Origin: IDS-8 sp036381215
Lineage (GTDB): Bacteria; Pseudomonadota; Gammaproteobacteria; Steroidobacterales; Woeseiaceae
Direction of reading: 5' to 3'
DNA: 64,000 bases
Assembly: GCA_036381215.1 (NCBI GenBank)
Contig: DASVDF010000036.1
Location: 1-64,000 of the forward strand
Position 1 is the first letter of the stretch. Each line of letters starts with the position of its first letter. The translations under genes and the position numbers were made by a program. Below the pieces are notes generated by a model. It saw only the letters and a program-made list of their open reading frames with translations. It was not told the DNA's origin and searched no databases. Positions 17,595-25,772 of this stretch are shown here, piece by piece.

Positions 17595-17618
17595 ATACCC
17601 TATACCTGTACAGGGTAT
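17595..17618. promoter_or_regulatory. Predicted CsoR operator (perfect 7-bp inverted repeat)
   Basis: The arms ATACCCT and AGGGTAT are perfect inverted repeats separated by 10 bp. This resembles CsoR-type operators, in which an A/T-flanked G/C run forms a dyad (family knowledge). It lies between csoR (+) and the cop remnant/Cu-ATPase (-), so it can repress both. Confidence 0.65.
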
Positions 17619-17626
17619 ATTGTCAA
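17599..17626 (-). promoter_or_regulatory. Predicted promoter of the cop operon
   Basis: Read on the minus strand, TTGACA (17626-17621) is followed after 16 bp by TATAGG (17604-17599). The CsoR dyad covers the spacer and the -10 box, which fits repression by promoter occlusion with release by Cu+. The first gene after it is now the copA/copB remnant. Confidence 0.5.
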
Positions 17627-17913
17627 TGAGCGCCATGAAGCACGAGGAACACCCGCGCCGCGCAATCGCCCGGCGCCTGAACCGCATCGAAGGGCAGGTG
17701 CGCGGACTCGCCCGCATGCTGGAAGAGGACCGCTACTGCATCGACATCCTGCACCAGATCCAGGCGGTGAAGGCGGCCCTCAAGAAAGCGGAAACGGAGC
17801 TCTTGCGCTCGCATGCCGAGGATTGCGTCGACGAGGCGCTGAAATCCGGCTCCATCCGTGAGCGCCGGGCGAAAATCGTCGAGCTCGTGCAGTTGTTCGA
17901 GCGGGTACGCTAG
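17626..17913 (+). CDS. csoR: Copper-sensing transcriptional repressor CsoR
   Basis: All-helical DNA-binding repressor of the CsoR/RcnR family, about 95 residues. The Cu+ ligand pattern is complete: Cys38 (RYCIDIL), His63 and Cys67 (SHAEDC), the same spacing as the C-H-C triad of Mycobacterium CsoR. The helix-1 motif RLNRIEGQVRGLARMLEEDRYC is the family signature in shortened view. The start may be ATG 17626, ATG 17635 or TTG 17620; none has a good ribosome site, so a near-leaderless transcript is possible. It diverges from the cop operon across a dyad operator and is probably autoregulated. Confidence 0.92.
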   Translation: MSAMKHEEHPRRAIARRLNRIEGQVRGLARMLEEDRYCIDILHQIQAVKAALKKAETELLRSHAEDCVDEALKSGSIRERRAKIVELVQLFERVR

Positions 17914-17931
17914 ACGGCTCACGGCTCCCCC

Positions 17932-18028
17932 GCAGGAGCGCGCATCGCGCGCGACAAACGATCGTCGCTGCTGCACCAATCCGATCTCGCGGCCGGCATT
18001 GCGTGTCGCGCGCGATGCGCACTCCTAC
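17932..18028. repeat. REP pair in inverted orientation (BIME-like)
   Basis: Two 23 bp GTAG-family units face each other: 17932-17954 (forward, starting GCAGGAG) and 18006-18028 (reverse). They lie between csoR and the convergent CDF gene. The second supplies the TAG stop of the CDF gene. Confidence 0.88.
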
Positions 18029-18648
18029 GGGCCGACCTCGCGCGGGCGGAGCTCGCGCCAGGCGCCGCCGAGCACGCGGGCGGCGGAACGCAGGAAGAGC
18101 AGAAGGAGCGCAATCGCCACCACGAGGTCGGGCCAGCCGGTACCGAACAGCCACACTGCGCCGGCCGCGGCGAGGACGGCGATGCCCTCCCCCACGTCGT
18201 TGCGCGAGCACTCCCAAACGGAAGCCATGTTGACGTCGTCGCGCCGGTGTGGCGTCAGCAGCCACAGGCAGAAAACGTTGGCGCAGAGATTGAGCAGCCC
18301 GGCCGCGCCCATCGCCTCGAGAACCGGCGTCGACGGGTGCGCGAGCCGCCAGGCGATCTGTGCGGCGACCGCCAGCGCGGCGCCGAAGATGAGCAGGCCC
18401 TTGACCAGCGCGACGCGCGCCTTGGTGGCGCCGCTCGCACCGACGACGGCAAGGCTCAGGGCATAGGTCAGCGCGTCCCCGAAATTGTCCAGCGCGCCGG
18501 ATAGCAGCGATGTCGAGCGGCCCAGCACGCCCGCTGCCGTCATCATCACGAACGTAGCGGCATTGACCGCGAGGACGAGGGCCAGTATCCGGCGCTGTCG
18601 CGCCCGCAGGCGCGTGAGATCGAGGGAAGTCGGGCAGCAGCTTTCCAT
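18025..18648 (-). CDS. Cation diffusion facilitator (CDF) family transporter
   Basis: Inner-membrane metal/proton antiporter, 207 residues, with about six TM segments. TM2 carries LSGALDNFGDALTYALSLAVVG and TM5 carries ECSRNDVGEGIAVLAAAG; these match the positions of the D/H-x3-D metal-site motifs of CDF proteins, though the classical HxxxD is replaced by D-x3-D and N-D-x2-E. The cytoplasmic C-terminal domain found in most CDF proteins is missing. The N terminus has a Cys pair (MESCC). Metal identity is unknown; the neighbouring copper genes are suggestive only. The final codon and stop come from a REP unit. Confidence 0.82.
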   Translation of the reverse strand: MESCCPTSLDLTRLRARQRRILALVLAVNAATFVMMTAAGVLGRSTSLLSGALDNFGDALTYALSLAVVGASGATKARVALVKGLLIFGAALAVAAQIAWRLAHPSTPVLEAMGAAGLLNLCANVFCLWLLTPHRRDDVNMASVWECSRNDVGEGIAVLAAAGAVWLFGTGWPDLVVAIALLLLFLRSAARVLGGAWRELRPREVGP

Positions 18649-18706
18649 TTCGCCAGGAATTTTGGGGCGGCCGGCTCGGCGGCGCGGCCGGCTCGGCCCG
18701 CGCGCC

Positions 18707-18747
18707 GCGAAGGATTCTACGGAACGCCCCCTCTAACGGAAACCGGC
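18707..18747 (+). repeat. Second dispersed repeat family, copy 1
   Basis: A 41 bp sequence beginning GCGAAGGATTCT and ending AACCGGC, in the gap between the CDF gene and the glycosyltransferase. Diverged copies occur at 25656-25688 (inverted), 25715-25755 and 30399-30431 (inverted). All are intergenic. The rest of this 240 bp gap is GC-rich with no gene. Confidence 0.6.
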
Positions 18748-18888
18748 GCCCGGAAGTCCGGCCCGATCGGCTGCTCGCGATATCCGTGGCAACCCGCCGC
18801 CGGCCATGCGGCTCCGCCCGGGGTCGCGCCTTGTGGAATCAGGCCTATGCTTTTGCCACCGGCTGTTGATCGATACGCTGAGGGTTCA

Positions 18889-19620
18889 GTGAACGCTTCC
18901 GGCACCAGGGACTTACCGGGCCCTGCCCCGACCCAATTGAGCGTCGTCGTCCCGGTTTTCGACGAAAGCGGCAACCTCGCACCGCTGGTCGAGGAGATCG
19001 AGCGCGCGCTCACCGGACGGTTTCGCTTCGAGGCGCTGATCGTGGACGACGGCAGCACCGATGACACCTCTGCCGAGGCCGCGCGCCTCGCCGCCACCCG
19101 CCCGTGGCTCCGGATCGAGCGGCATGCGACGAACCGCGGCCAGAGCGCCGCCATGCGCACGGGCGTGGCCGCCGCACGCGCGCCGATCGTCGCGGTGCTG
19201 GACGGCGACGGCCAGAACGATCCCGCCGACATCCCCGCTCTCTACGCGGCGCTCGCACTGTCGCCGGAGACGCGCATGGCGGTCGGCGAGCGCCGCCGGC
19301 GCCACGATTCGTGGACACGCCGGCTGTCGTCGCGCGTCGCGAACGGCGTGCGTGCGTCGTTGCTGCACGACGGTATCCGCGACACGGGCTGCGGGCTCAA
19401 GGTATTCTACCGCGACGATTACCTCGACCTGCCGGCGTTCGACCACATGCACCGGTTCCTGCCGGCCCTGATGCAGCAACGCGGACGCAAGGTGCGTTCC
19501 ATTCCCGTGAACCACCGTCCGCGCCGCAACGGCCGCTCGAAATACGGCATAGGCAACCGGCTCTGGCCGGGCATCGTCGATCTGCTCGGCGTGATGTGGC
19601 TGGAAAGACGGCGCCTTTGA
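18889..19620 (+). CDS. GT2 family glycosyltransferase (dolichyl/undecaprenyl-phosphate sugar transferase type)
   Basis: Cytoplasmic-face GT-A glycosyltransferase, 243 residues, that likely moves a sugar from a nucleotide donor to undecaprenyl phosphate. It has LSVVVPVFDESGNL, LIVDDGSTDDT, the metal site LDGDGQNDP, and the acceptor-side GCGLKVF and RRNGRSKYG motifs common to DPM1/ArnC-like enzymes (family knowledge). There are no C-terminal TM helices. I prefer GTG 18889 because GAGGG precedes it; ATG 18847 is the longer option. It starts a three-gene run with the LAB_N and ArnT-like genes, separated from the next by 4 bp. Confidence 0.88.
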   Translation: MNASGTRDLPGPAPTQLSVVVPVFDESGNLAPLVEEIERALTGRFRFEALIVDDGSTDDTSAEAARLAATRPWLRIERHATNRGQSAAMRTGVAAARAPIVAVLDGDGQNDPADIPALYAALALSPETRMAVGERRRRHDSWTRRLSSRVANGVRASLLHDGIRDTGCGLKVFYRDDYLDLPAFDHMHRFLPALMQQRGRKVRSIPVNHRPRRNGRSKYGIGNRLWPGIVDLLGVMWLERRRL

Positions 19621-19624
19621 CGAC

Positions 19625-19897
19625 ATGAAAACTCCGCTCTTCTGGCTGGGAGTCGGTCTCCTCGGCCAGGCGATGTTCTTTTCGCGCTTCCTGGTGCAGT
19701 GGCTCGCGAGCGAGCGCGCGAAGCGCAGCGTGTTTCCGATGGCATTCTGGTACCTGAGCCTCGCCGGGGGCGCCCTGCTCCTCGCGTACGCGCTGTGGCG
19801 CCAGGACCCGGTGTTCATCCTCGGGCAGACCACCGGCTCGGCGATCTACCTCCGCAACATCTGGCTGCGCAGACGCGAGAACACCGCAACCGCATGA
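19625..19897 (+). CDS. Lipid-A-disaccharide synthase N-terminal-like (LAB_N) membrane protein
   Basis: Membrane protein of 90 residues with three TM segments and the LAB_N pattern FFSRFLVQWLASERAKRSV followed by FWYLSLAGGALLL. Family members are found beside GT2 and ArnT genes and are thought to be small multidrug-like or flippase-like helpers, but function is not proven. Its TGA overlaps the next ATG (ATGA), which shows tight coupling to the ArnT-like gene. Confidence 0.9.
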   Translation: MKTPLFWLGVGLLGQAMFFSRFLVQWLASERAKRSVFPMAFWYLSLAGGALLLAYALWRQDPVFILGQTTGSAIYLRNIWLRRRENTATA

Positions 19898-21633
19898 GCG
19901 CGAGCGAGACCCGCCGCCTGCTGTTCCTCCTCGGGATCGGGGCCGCCGTGCTCGCGGCGGGGCTCGGGCTGCGCGATCCGTGGCCGCCCGACGAGCCGCG
20001 CTTCGCACTCATCGCGAAGGACATGGCGGAGAGCGGGCAGTGGCTCATCCCGCGTGTCGGCGGCGTGCTGTATCCCGACAAGCCGCCGCTGTTCTTCTGG
20101 CTGGTGGCCGTGTTCTACGAGCTGACGGGTTCCGTCGCCGTCGCCTTCCGCCTGCCCGGCCTGTTCGCCGGGGTCGGGGTGCTCTGGCTCGTCTACGACC
20201 TGGCGCGGCGGCTCTCCGGGGAGCGCATCGCCCTCTGGACCGCCGGCGCCCTGCTGGTGACGGTGCAGTTCCCGCTGCAGATGAAGACGGGGCAGATCGA
20301 CCCCCTGCTCTGCTTCTGGACCACGCTCGGCGTGTACGGTCTCGCGCGCCACCTGCTGCTCGGGCCGGCCTGGGGCTGGGCGATCGCCGGGGGGGCGGCG
20401 TGCGGTGTCGGGGTGATCACCAAAGGCGTGGGTTTCCTGCCGTTCCTGATCCTGATCCCCTGGTGGTACGCCCGCCGCCGCGGCTGGCCCCTGCCCCGGC
20501 TCGACGGCGGCCCCGGCCGTGGCCTCCTGGTTCCGGTCGCCTTCCTCGCCGCCATCGGCCTATGGCTCGTGCCGATGCTGCTGGTCACCGCCGGCGCGGC
20601 CGACCCGGACTTCGCCCGCTACCGGGACAACATTCTGTTCCGGCAAACGGTGACGCGCTACGCGGACGCCTGGGGGCACCTCAAGCCGGCCTGGTACCTG
20701 CTCACGAATGCGGTGCCGTGGCTGTGGCTGCCCTTCACTGCACTGCTCCCGTGGCTGGTTCCGGCCTGGGTCCGCGATCTCCAGGCGCGCCGGGCCGCGG
20801 CCCTGCTGTTCCTCGGCTGGGTGGTGCTGGTGCTCCTGTTCTTCTCGATGAGCGCCGGCAAGCGCTCGCTCTACATCTTCCCCGCGCTGCCGGCGCTGGC
20901 CCTCGCTGCCGGCCCGCACCTGCCCGGTGTGCTGGCGCGCGCGGCGGCGCGCCGGGTGCTGTTCGTGCTCGCCCTGCTGATCGCGGCAGTGCCGCTCGCG
21001 GGCGGCCTGTACGCGCTGGCCCGGCCGGAAGCGATCAGCGACTGGGTGACCTCTCCTCAGGACGGCCGGGCACTGGGGCTGGGCTGCCTCGCGATGGGCC
21101 TCGTCGCGGCCGGTCTCGCGCTCTTCCTGCGCCCGGGTCGCGCCGCTGCCGGCTATGCGGCGTCGGTGCTCGTGCTCCTGATGGGTATCTCGTTCCTGGT
21201 CGATCCGCGCATCGACGTTGCGCGCTCTGGAGCGGTGGTCACGGATGCCGCCGCGCGCGCGCTCGCTCCCGGCGAATCGCTCGCGTTCGTCGGCTGGAAG
21301 GAGCAGTTCCTGCTGCAATGGAACCGGCCGGCCGTGCACTTCGGCTACCGCCGCGATAACGATGCGGCGGAGGCGCACGACGCGGCCGCGTGGCTGTCCC
21401 GGCATCCGGATTACCGGCTGGTGCTGCCGGAGGACATGATCGAGCCCTGTTTCGATGCCGCGGGCCTGCGCTTTCTCGCCACGGCGCATCGCCAGCGCTG
21501 GCTGCTGGCGGACGCGGCAGACGTGACCGACGCCTGCCTCGAACGTCGCGCCGTCACCGCCGCCGTGCATTACGTGCCGGGCGGCACGCACGCCGCCGCG
21601 ATGCCGGGGGAAGCGATCAGAAGCGCCAGATGA
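19894..21633 (+). CDS. ArnT-like lipid-linked sugar transferase (GT83/PMT superfamily)
   Basis: Polytopic inner-membrane GT-C glycosyltransferase, 579 residues, with about 12 TM helices. The first periplasmic loop has DPWPPDEPRFALIAKDMAES, whose Asp-Glu pair is the catalytic-type motif of ArnT/PMT enzymes, and then YPDKPPLFFWL. It probably transfers a sugar from undecaprenyl phosphate to lipid A or another periplasmic acceptor. The start ATG 19894 overlaps the previous stop; a longer frame from 19699 is a shadow. Its 3' end overlaps the convergent TonB receptor gene by 17 bp. Confidence 0.9.
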   Translation: MSASETRRLLFLLGIGAAVLAAGLGLRDPWPPDEPRFALIAKDMAESGQWLIPRVGGVLYPDKPPLFFWLVAVFYELTGSVAVAFRLPGLFAGVGVLWLVYDLARRLSGERIALWTAGALLVTVQFPLQMKTGQIDPLLCFWTTLGVYGLARHLLLGPAWGWAIAGGAACGVGVITKGVGFLPFLILIPWWYARRRGWPLPRLDGGPGRGLLVPVAFLAAIGLWLVPMLLVTAGAADPDFARYRDNILFRQTVTRYADAWGHLKPAWYLLTNAVPWLWLPFTALLPWLVPAWVRDLQARRAAALLFLGWVVLVLLFFSMSAGKRSLYIFPALPALALAAGPHLPGVLARAAARRVLFVLALLIAAVPLAGGLYALARPEAISDWVTSPQDGRALGLGCLAMGLVAAGLALFLRPGRAAAGYAASVLVLLMGISFLVDPRIDVARSGAVVTDAAARALAPGESLAFVGWKEQFLLQWNRPAVHFGYRRDNDAAEAHDAAAWLSRHPDYRLVLPEDMIEPCFDAAGLRFLATAHRQRWLLADAADVTDACLERRAVTAAVHYVPGGTHAAAMPGEAIRSAR

Positions 21634-23962
21634 TGCCGAGCGAGGGGACGATCGGCAGCCAGGATCCCTCGTCGGCGAGCAGCGCGGGATCTCCGTCCTC
21701 ATCCTCCCCGACGGAATAGTCGGTACAACAGGGATTGCTGCGGTTCGTGGCGTTCGTCACTTCCGCAAACGTCGTCAGCTCGCCCTTCGGCAGGTCGAAA
21801 CGGCGGCTGACCCGCAGATCGAGCGAGCCGAAAAAGTCATGCCGGCTGCCGTTGCGCGGCCCGATACCGAGGGCCAGGTCCGCCGTGCCGTCTGGCCGCT
21901 GCACCGGCTCGGCGAGAAGCAGGGTCTTCGGCCAGCCGGTGCGGGCAATCACCGCCGCGCTGAAGCTCCAGGCACGCCAGTCACGGCTCACGCCGGCCGT
22001 CACGGCATGCGTCTGATCCCAGCTGCGCGGCACGTCTTCGCCGGCAATGACGTCGATACTGCGCGACCAGGTGTAGCTGGCCCACCAGGCGAGCGCGTCG
22101 TCTCCCTCCCCGCTCAATGTGACCTCCACGCCTTCGGCGAGGGCGCGATCGGCGTCGATGCGCGCGCGATCGATCTTGAGCTCGGGGATCAGGACCAGCG
22201 GATCGAACACGTTCTCGAACCGCGGCATCAGGTTGTCGTATCGCTTGCGATAGCCCTCGATGCGCAGCTCCGGCCCGGCCGGGAACCGTCGCGCGAAGCT
22301 CACGACGAGATGACGGGCGCGCTGCGCCGGGTGGAACCCGAGCACTCCGTCCGTGACCTGCAGCTCGTTGATCTCCTGGGCCTGGTAGTACCTGCCCCAC
22401 GCGAGCCTCAGGTCGGTACCGCGGCCGAGCCGCCATAGCAGGTTGAAGCGCGGGCTGATCTGCTCGTCATCGCTCGCGGTGGTGTAGGTCTGCTGGTCCC
22501 AGCGGAGCCCGACATCGAGCGTGAGCGCGGGCCACGGGCGCACGCGCAGCTCCGTGTAGCCCGCGAACTGTGAGCCGCGCGGCGCCGTGTCCACAGCGCG
22601 GGTCTCGGAAGGCTGATTGTCGAGGATCTGATCGAATGGCGGTGCGATCGTGAGCGCCGACGCGTACGCGTATTCCGCCTCCAGCCGCTTGAGCTCGAAG
22701 CCCGCGCGCAGCGCCCAGCCCGCCTGCGGGTCGTACAGCCAGTCCTGCTTCAGCGCGAGCGAGTGGAACTCGCGCTCGTCGTCCACGAAGCCCTCGATGA
22801 CACCCGGATCGTCGGTCACGCCGTTGCGCCGGTTCTCGATCTCCGTCGCGGAAACAATCGTGTCACTCGTCAGGCGATCGTTCCAGTCGGATTCTGCCTT
22901 GAGCCAGAAAACCTGGTTCCGGTAACGCGCGCTCGCCTGCTCGCTGCCGTCGGGCAGCGCGAGCGAGATCTTGTCGAGGGAGTAGAGCGTGTTCGCGGAC
23001 ACGGTGTGCCGGCCGAAACCCCAGCCGACGTGAGCGAGATAATCCTGGTAGCGCGGCGCACCGTATTCCGGGTTGACGACGTCGGCCACGAGATCGAGAT
23101 TGGCGCGGCGGCCGGAGAGGATCCAGTCGCCACGGCCGTCGCCGCCGAAGCGGCCGCGCGACACGGCTGCCGTGTGAAAGGTCGTCAGCCTGAGCTCCGT
23201 TTCAGTGTCCTCGGGCGGATCCCTGAGCGCGATGTCGACGACGCCGCTCATCCGGTCACCGTAGTGTGCCTGGTAGCCCGCCGAGTAGAAGTCGATGCCG
23301 CCGATCGCGGCCTGGTCCACGATGGTCGCGATCGAATGGAAATCCTTCAGGTGGTAAGGCTCGTACAGGCGCAGCCCGTCCAGCAGGAACAGCTGCTCGT
23401 TCTGCAGGCCGCCGCGCACGTGGCTCCGCGACGAGAGGCCGTCGCCCGCGGCACCCGGCAGCCGGGCGATGATCCGCAGGGCCTCGTCGCCGAGATGCGG
23501 CAGCCGGGTCGCGAGCTCGCGATCGAGGAAGGTGTGCGAGCCCGCCGGCTGGTAGCGGATGTCGTAGTGACTCGAGGTCACGACGATTTCCGGCAGCGGC
23601 TCGGGACGGGGCTTCGCCTCTGTCGGCGCGGAGTTGGCCGGGGCGCGCTCGGGTTTGCGCGGCGGGGCCGTGGGGACCTTCGTGATCAGCAGGGCGTCGC
23701 CCGGCCCGTCCTCGACGACCAGGCCAAAAGGTTCGAGGACTTCTCTCAGCGCCGCTTCCGGGCTCGTGCTTCGCGGCTCCTCGCGCACCCGGTAGCTCTC
23801 GCGCACGAGGTCCGTGCTGTAGATGATGCGCAGCCCCGCCTCGCCCAGCGCTTCGAGGTACTCGCGGAGCGGCCTGCCTTGCCACGTTTCCGCGGCGACT
23901 GCCGCGGAGCAGGCAAAGCAAAGGATGACGACGGCAAGGCGGCGGCGGGCCGGAGCGGGCAT
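21617..23962 (-). CDS. TonB-dependent receptor with N-terminal STN signalling domain
   Basis: Outer-membrane receptor/transducer, 781 residues. A signal peptide (about 1-24) precedes an STN domain (about 25-95, LREYLEALGEAGLRIIYS to DALLITKV), a Pro-rich linker, a plug (about 125-235, with RGGLQNEQLFLLDGLRLYEP) and a 22-strand-type barrel ending in IIWRF. Domain order is that of FecA-like transducers that signal to a FecR anti-sigma factor. The fecR and sigma genes lie directly upstream on the same strand (50 and 29 bp gaps). Several plug features suit the smaller, peptide- or metal-related receptors; substrate is unknown. Confidence 0.92.
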   Translation of the reverse strand: MPAPARRRLAVVILCFACSAAVAAETWQGRPLREYLEALGEAGLRIIYSTDLVRESYRVREEPRSTSPEAALREVLEPFGLVVEDGPGDALLITKVPTAPPRKPERAPANSAPTEAKPRPEPLPEIVVTSSHYDIRYQPAGSHTFLDRELATRLPHLGDEALRIIARLPGAAGDGLSSRSHVRGGLQNEQLFLLDGLRLYEPYHLKDFHSIATIVDQAAIGGIDFYSAGYQAHYGDRMSGVVDIALRDPPEDTETELRLTTFHTAAVSRGRFGGDGRGDWILSGRRANLDLVADVVNPEYGAPRYQDYLAHVGWGFGRHTVSANTLYSLDKISLALPDGSEQASARYRNQVFWLKAESDWNDRLTSDTIVSATEIENRRNGVTDDPGVIEGFVDDEREFHSLALKQDWLYDPQAGWALRAGFELKRLEAEYAYASALTIAPPFDQILDNQPSETRAVDTAPRGSQFAGYTELRVRPWPALTLDVGLRWDQQTYTTASDDEQISPRFNLLWRLGRGTDLRLAWGRYYQAQEINELQVTDGVLGFHPAQRARHLVVSFARRFPAGPELRIEGYRKRYDNLMPRFENVFDPLVLIPELKIDRARIDADRALAEGVEVTLSGEGDDALAWWASYTWSRSIDVIAGEDVPRSWDQTHAVTAGVSRDWRAWSFSAAVIARTGWPKTLLLAEPVQRPDGTADLALGIGPRNGSRHDFFGSLDLRVSRRFDLPKGELTTFAEVTNATNRSNPCCTDYSVGEDEDGDPALLADEGSWLPIVPSLGIIWRF

Positions 23963-24012
23963 CCGGCCATTGTAGGGAAGCCCTGCGCGCCTGGGCAGGG
24001 CGCCGCGCCGCT

Positions 24013-24993
24013 TTACTCGGAGAGGTCGACGACCAGCCGCTCGGTCTCGACCTCGAGGTGGAGGCTGGGCACGGTCGGGGCGACCGCTTCAATCGCCTCC
24101 GCCGGCGTGAACCCCGAGAGGGGGGCTCGCAGGCGAATGGTCATGGCGGCGACCCGCGCGGCATCACTGCGGAAGACGACCTTCCGGCCGGTCTCGCGCG
24201 CCGCCCACGCCAGGAAATCGCTGACCGGCCGGTTGTTGCTGTCGAACTCGGGCGCGAGCGCAGCGGCCCAGGCCCACGAATCGTCGTGCGGTGCGACGGC
24301 CTGGTACGCCGGCGGCTCGCCGGGCGCAAGCACCAGCTTCTCGCCGGCTTTCGTCGTGTACGAGGCCTGCCGGGCAGAAACGTCGACCTGCCCCTCGCGC
24401 ACGGCTACGGTCATCGCACCGCCCGCATAGCCGACCGCGAATTGCGTGCCGTGGTCCGTCGCCGAGCCGGCTTCCGTGTGCACGATGATCGCCCGTTCGG
24501 CCCGCGCGATGGAGGAGCCGGTATCGACATACAGCCTGCCGTTCACGAGCGAGACCTCGTCCGCGGCGTCGATCGTGGCGGTGGTGCGCGCCGCGAGCCG
24601 CAGCGACAACCCGTCGTCGAAGTCGAGCGCCATCCCGCTGGCTCCGGTCGTGATCGAGTCACCGGCATGCACCGCGTCGCCCACGGCGAGGCCGTTCGCG
24701 GATGCGCTCGCGACGGCGATCCTGGCCACGGGTCCGTCGTCGGTCAATAACAGGTGGCCATCCAGCGCCACGGCCAGCACGATGCTGGCGGCAAGCGCCG
24801 CGGCGGCGCTCCAGCGCACCACCCGCCGGCGGGCGCGCACCCCCCGCCATTCGCTCCGGACGGCCGCGTGCACGCGCGCGCGCACGTCTGCCGGCACGGC
24901 CGGCCGCGGGCCCGCGAGGCGCATGAGCCACGCGATCGAGTCGTGCTCCTCCGGCCCCGCCGGCCTGCGGCCCGCGTATTCGTCGTCAATCAT
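24013..24993 (-). CDS. FecR family anti-sigma factor
   Basis: Inner-membrane signal relay, 326 residues. A cytoplasmic N terminus (GPEEHDSIAWLMRLAG) is followed by one TM (about 84-100), and a periplasmic FecR domain (about 125-235; TDHGTQFAVGYAGGAMTVAVREGQVDV is the usual core in part). The C-terminal 80 residues (DFLAWAARETGRKVVFRSD to LVVDLSE) look like a second STN-like fold. It should hold the ECF sigma factor inactive until the receptor is loaded. It lies between the sigma and receptor genes. Confidence 0.9.
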   Translation of the reverse strand: MIDDEYAGRRPAGPEEHDSIAWLMRLAGPRPAVPADVRARVHAAVRSEWRGVRARRRVVRWSAAAALAASIVLAVALDGHLLLTDDGPVARIAVASASANGLAVGDAVHAGDSITTGASGMALDFDDGLSLRLAARTTATIDAADEVSLVNGRLYVDTGSSIARAERAIIVHTEAGSATDHGTQFAVGYAGGAMTVAVREGQVDVSARQASYTTKAGEKLVLAPGEPPAYQAVAPHDDSWAWAAALAPEFDSNNRPVSDFLAWAARETGRKVVFRSDAARVAAMTIRLRAPLSGFTPAEAIEAVAPTVPSLHLEVETERLVVDLSE

Positions 24994-25022
24994 GGCGTCT
25001 GCACCGTGTCTTCCAGTCCTCG

Positions 25023-25631
25023 CTACTCGAGCAGGAAATCCGGCTCGAAGTCCCAGAGGGAGCGGAACCCTTCCCTGAACGCGGCGCGCGCGCGGCTCAG
25101 CACTGACTCGGCCGCCTTGCTGCTGACGTTCAGCGTCTCCGCGATCTCGTCCACCGAGCAGCCGCGGATGTACTTCATTTCGAGCGCACAGGCGTAACGC
25201 GCCGGCAGGTGCTCGAGCGTCACGCGCACGAAGCGTGCGATCTCTTCCGTGCGGCGCAAGCGCTCCGGCCCGGCCTCGGGGGACAGCGACTGCAGCGCCG
25301 CCTGCACGCCGGGATTGTCCTCGAGCGGAATGCCGTCCTGGCTCTCCAGCTGGCGCTCACGCACCACGGAGGCGATCTCGTTGCGGCAGATCCGGCAGAG
25401 CCACGTGAACAGCAGTGCTTCGCCGCGGTATCCCGAGAGCTTGCGCACGACGAGGCACATCGTCCGCTGCACGATCTCCTCGGCCACCGAGGCGTCGCCC
25501 CTCACCCGCAGGAGCACGAAGCGATACAGCCGCGGGAAATACTCGCGGAAGAATTCCTCGAAGGCGACCTCGCTGCCGGAGACGATCCTGCGGGCGAGAT
25601 CACGGTCATCGTCGAGCTGCGTGCGGTTCAC
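25023..25631 (-). CDS. ECF-type RNA polymerase sigma factor
   Basis: Extracytoplasmic-function sigma factor of 202 residues. Region 2 (EEFFREYFPRLYRFVLLRV to LFTWLCRICRNE) and region 4 (LEHLPARYACALEMKYIRGCSVDEIAETLNVSSKAAESVLSRAR, quoted in part) are both complete; a 30-residue linker separates them. It should direct transcription of the fecR-receptor unit when the anti-sigma factor is released. First gene of the sigma-fecR-receptor operon. Confidence 0.92.
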   Translation of the reverse strand: MNRTQLDDDRDLARRIVSGSEVAFEEFFREYFPRLYRFVLLRVRGDASVAEEIVQRTMCLVVRKLSGYRGEALLFTWLCRICRNEIASVVRERQLESQDGIPLEDNPGVQAALQSLSPEAGPERLRRTEEIARFVRVTLEHLPARYACALEMKYIRGCSVDEIAETLNVSSKAAESVLSRARAAFREGFRSLWDFEPDFLLE

Positions 25632-25655
25632 GGGCCGTGCCTGCTCCCTCGTCTG

Positions 25656-25755
25656 CCGTTAGAGGCCGCTCGCCGGCGAATCCTTCGGCGGCGTGCGGGC
25701 GATCTCCCCGGCCTGCGAAGGATTCTGCGCCACCGCGTCTCCAACGGGAACCGGC
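25656..25755. repeat. Second dispersed repeat family, inverted pair
   Basis: Two copies face each other: 25656-25688 (reverse) and 25715-25755 (forward). The shared core is GAATCCTTCG / CGAAGGATTC, which can form a hairpin. They fill the gap between the divergent sigma factor gene and the second ArnT-like gene. Confidence 0.6.
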
Positions 25756-25772
25756 ACACGGAGGCGGCACGG

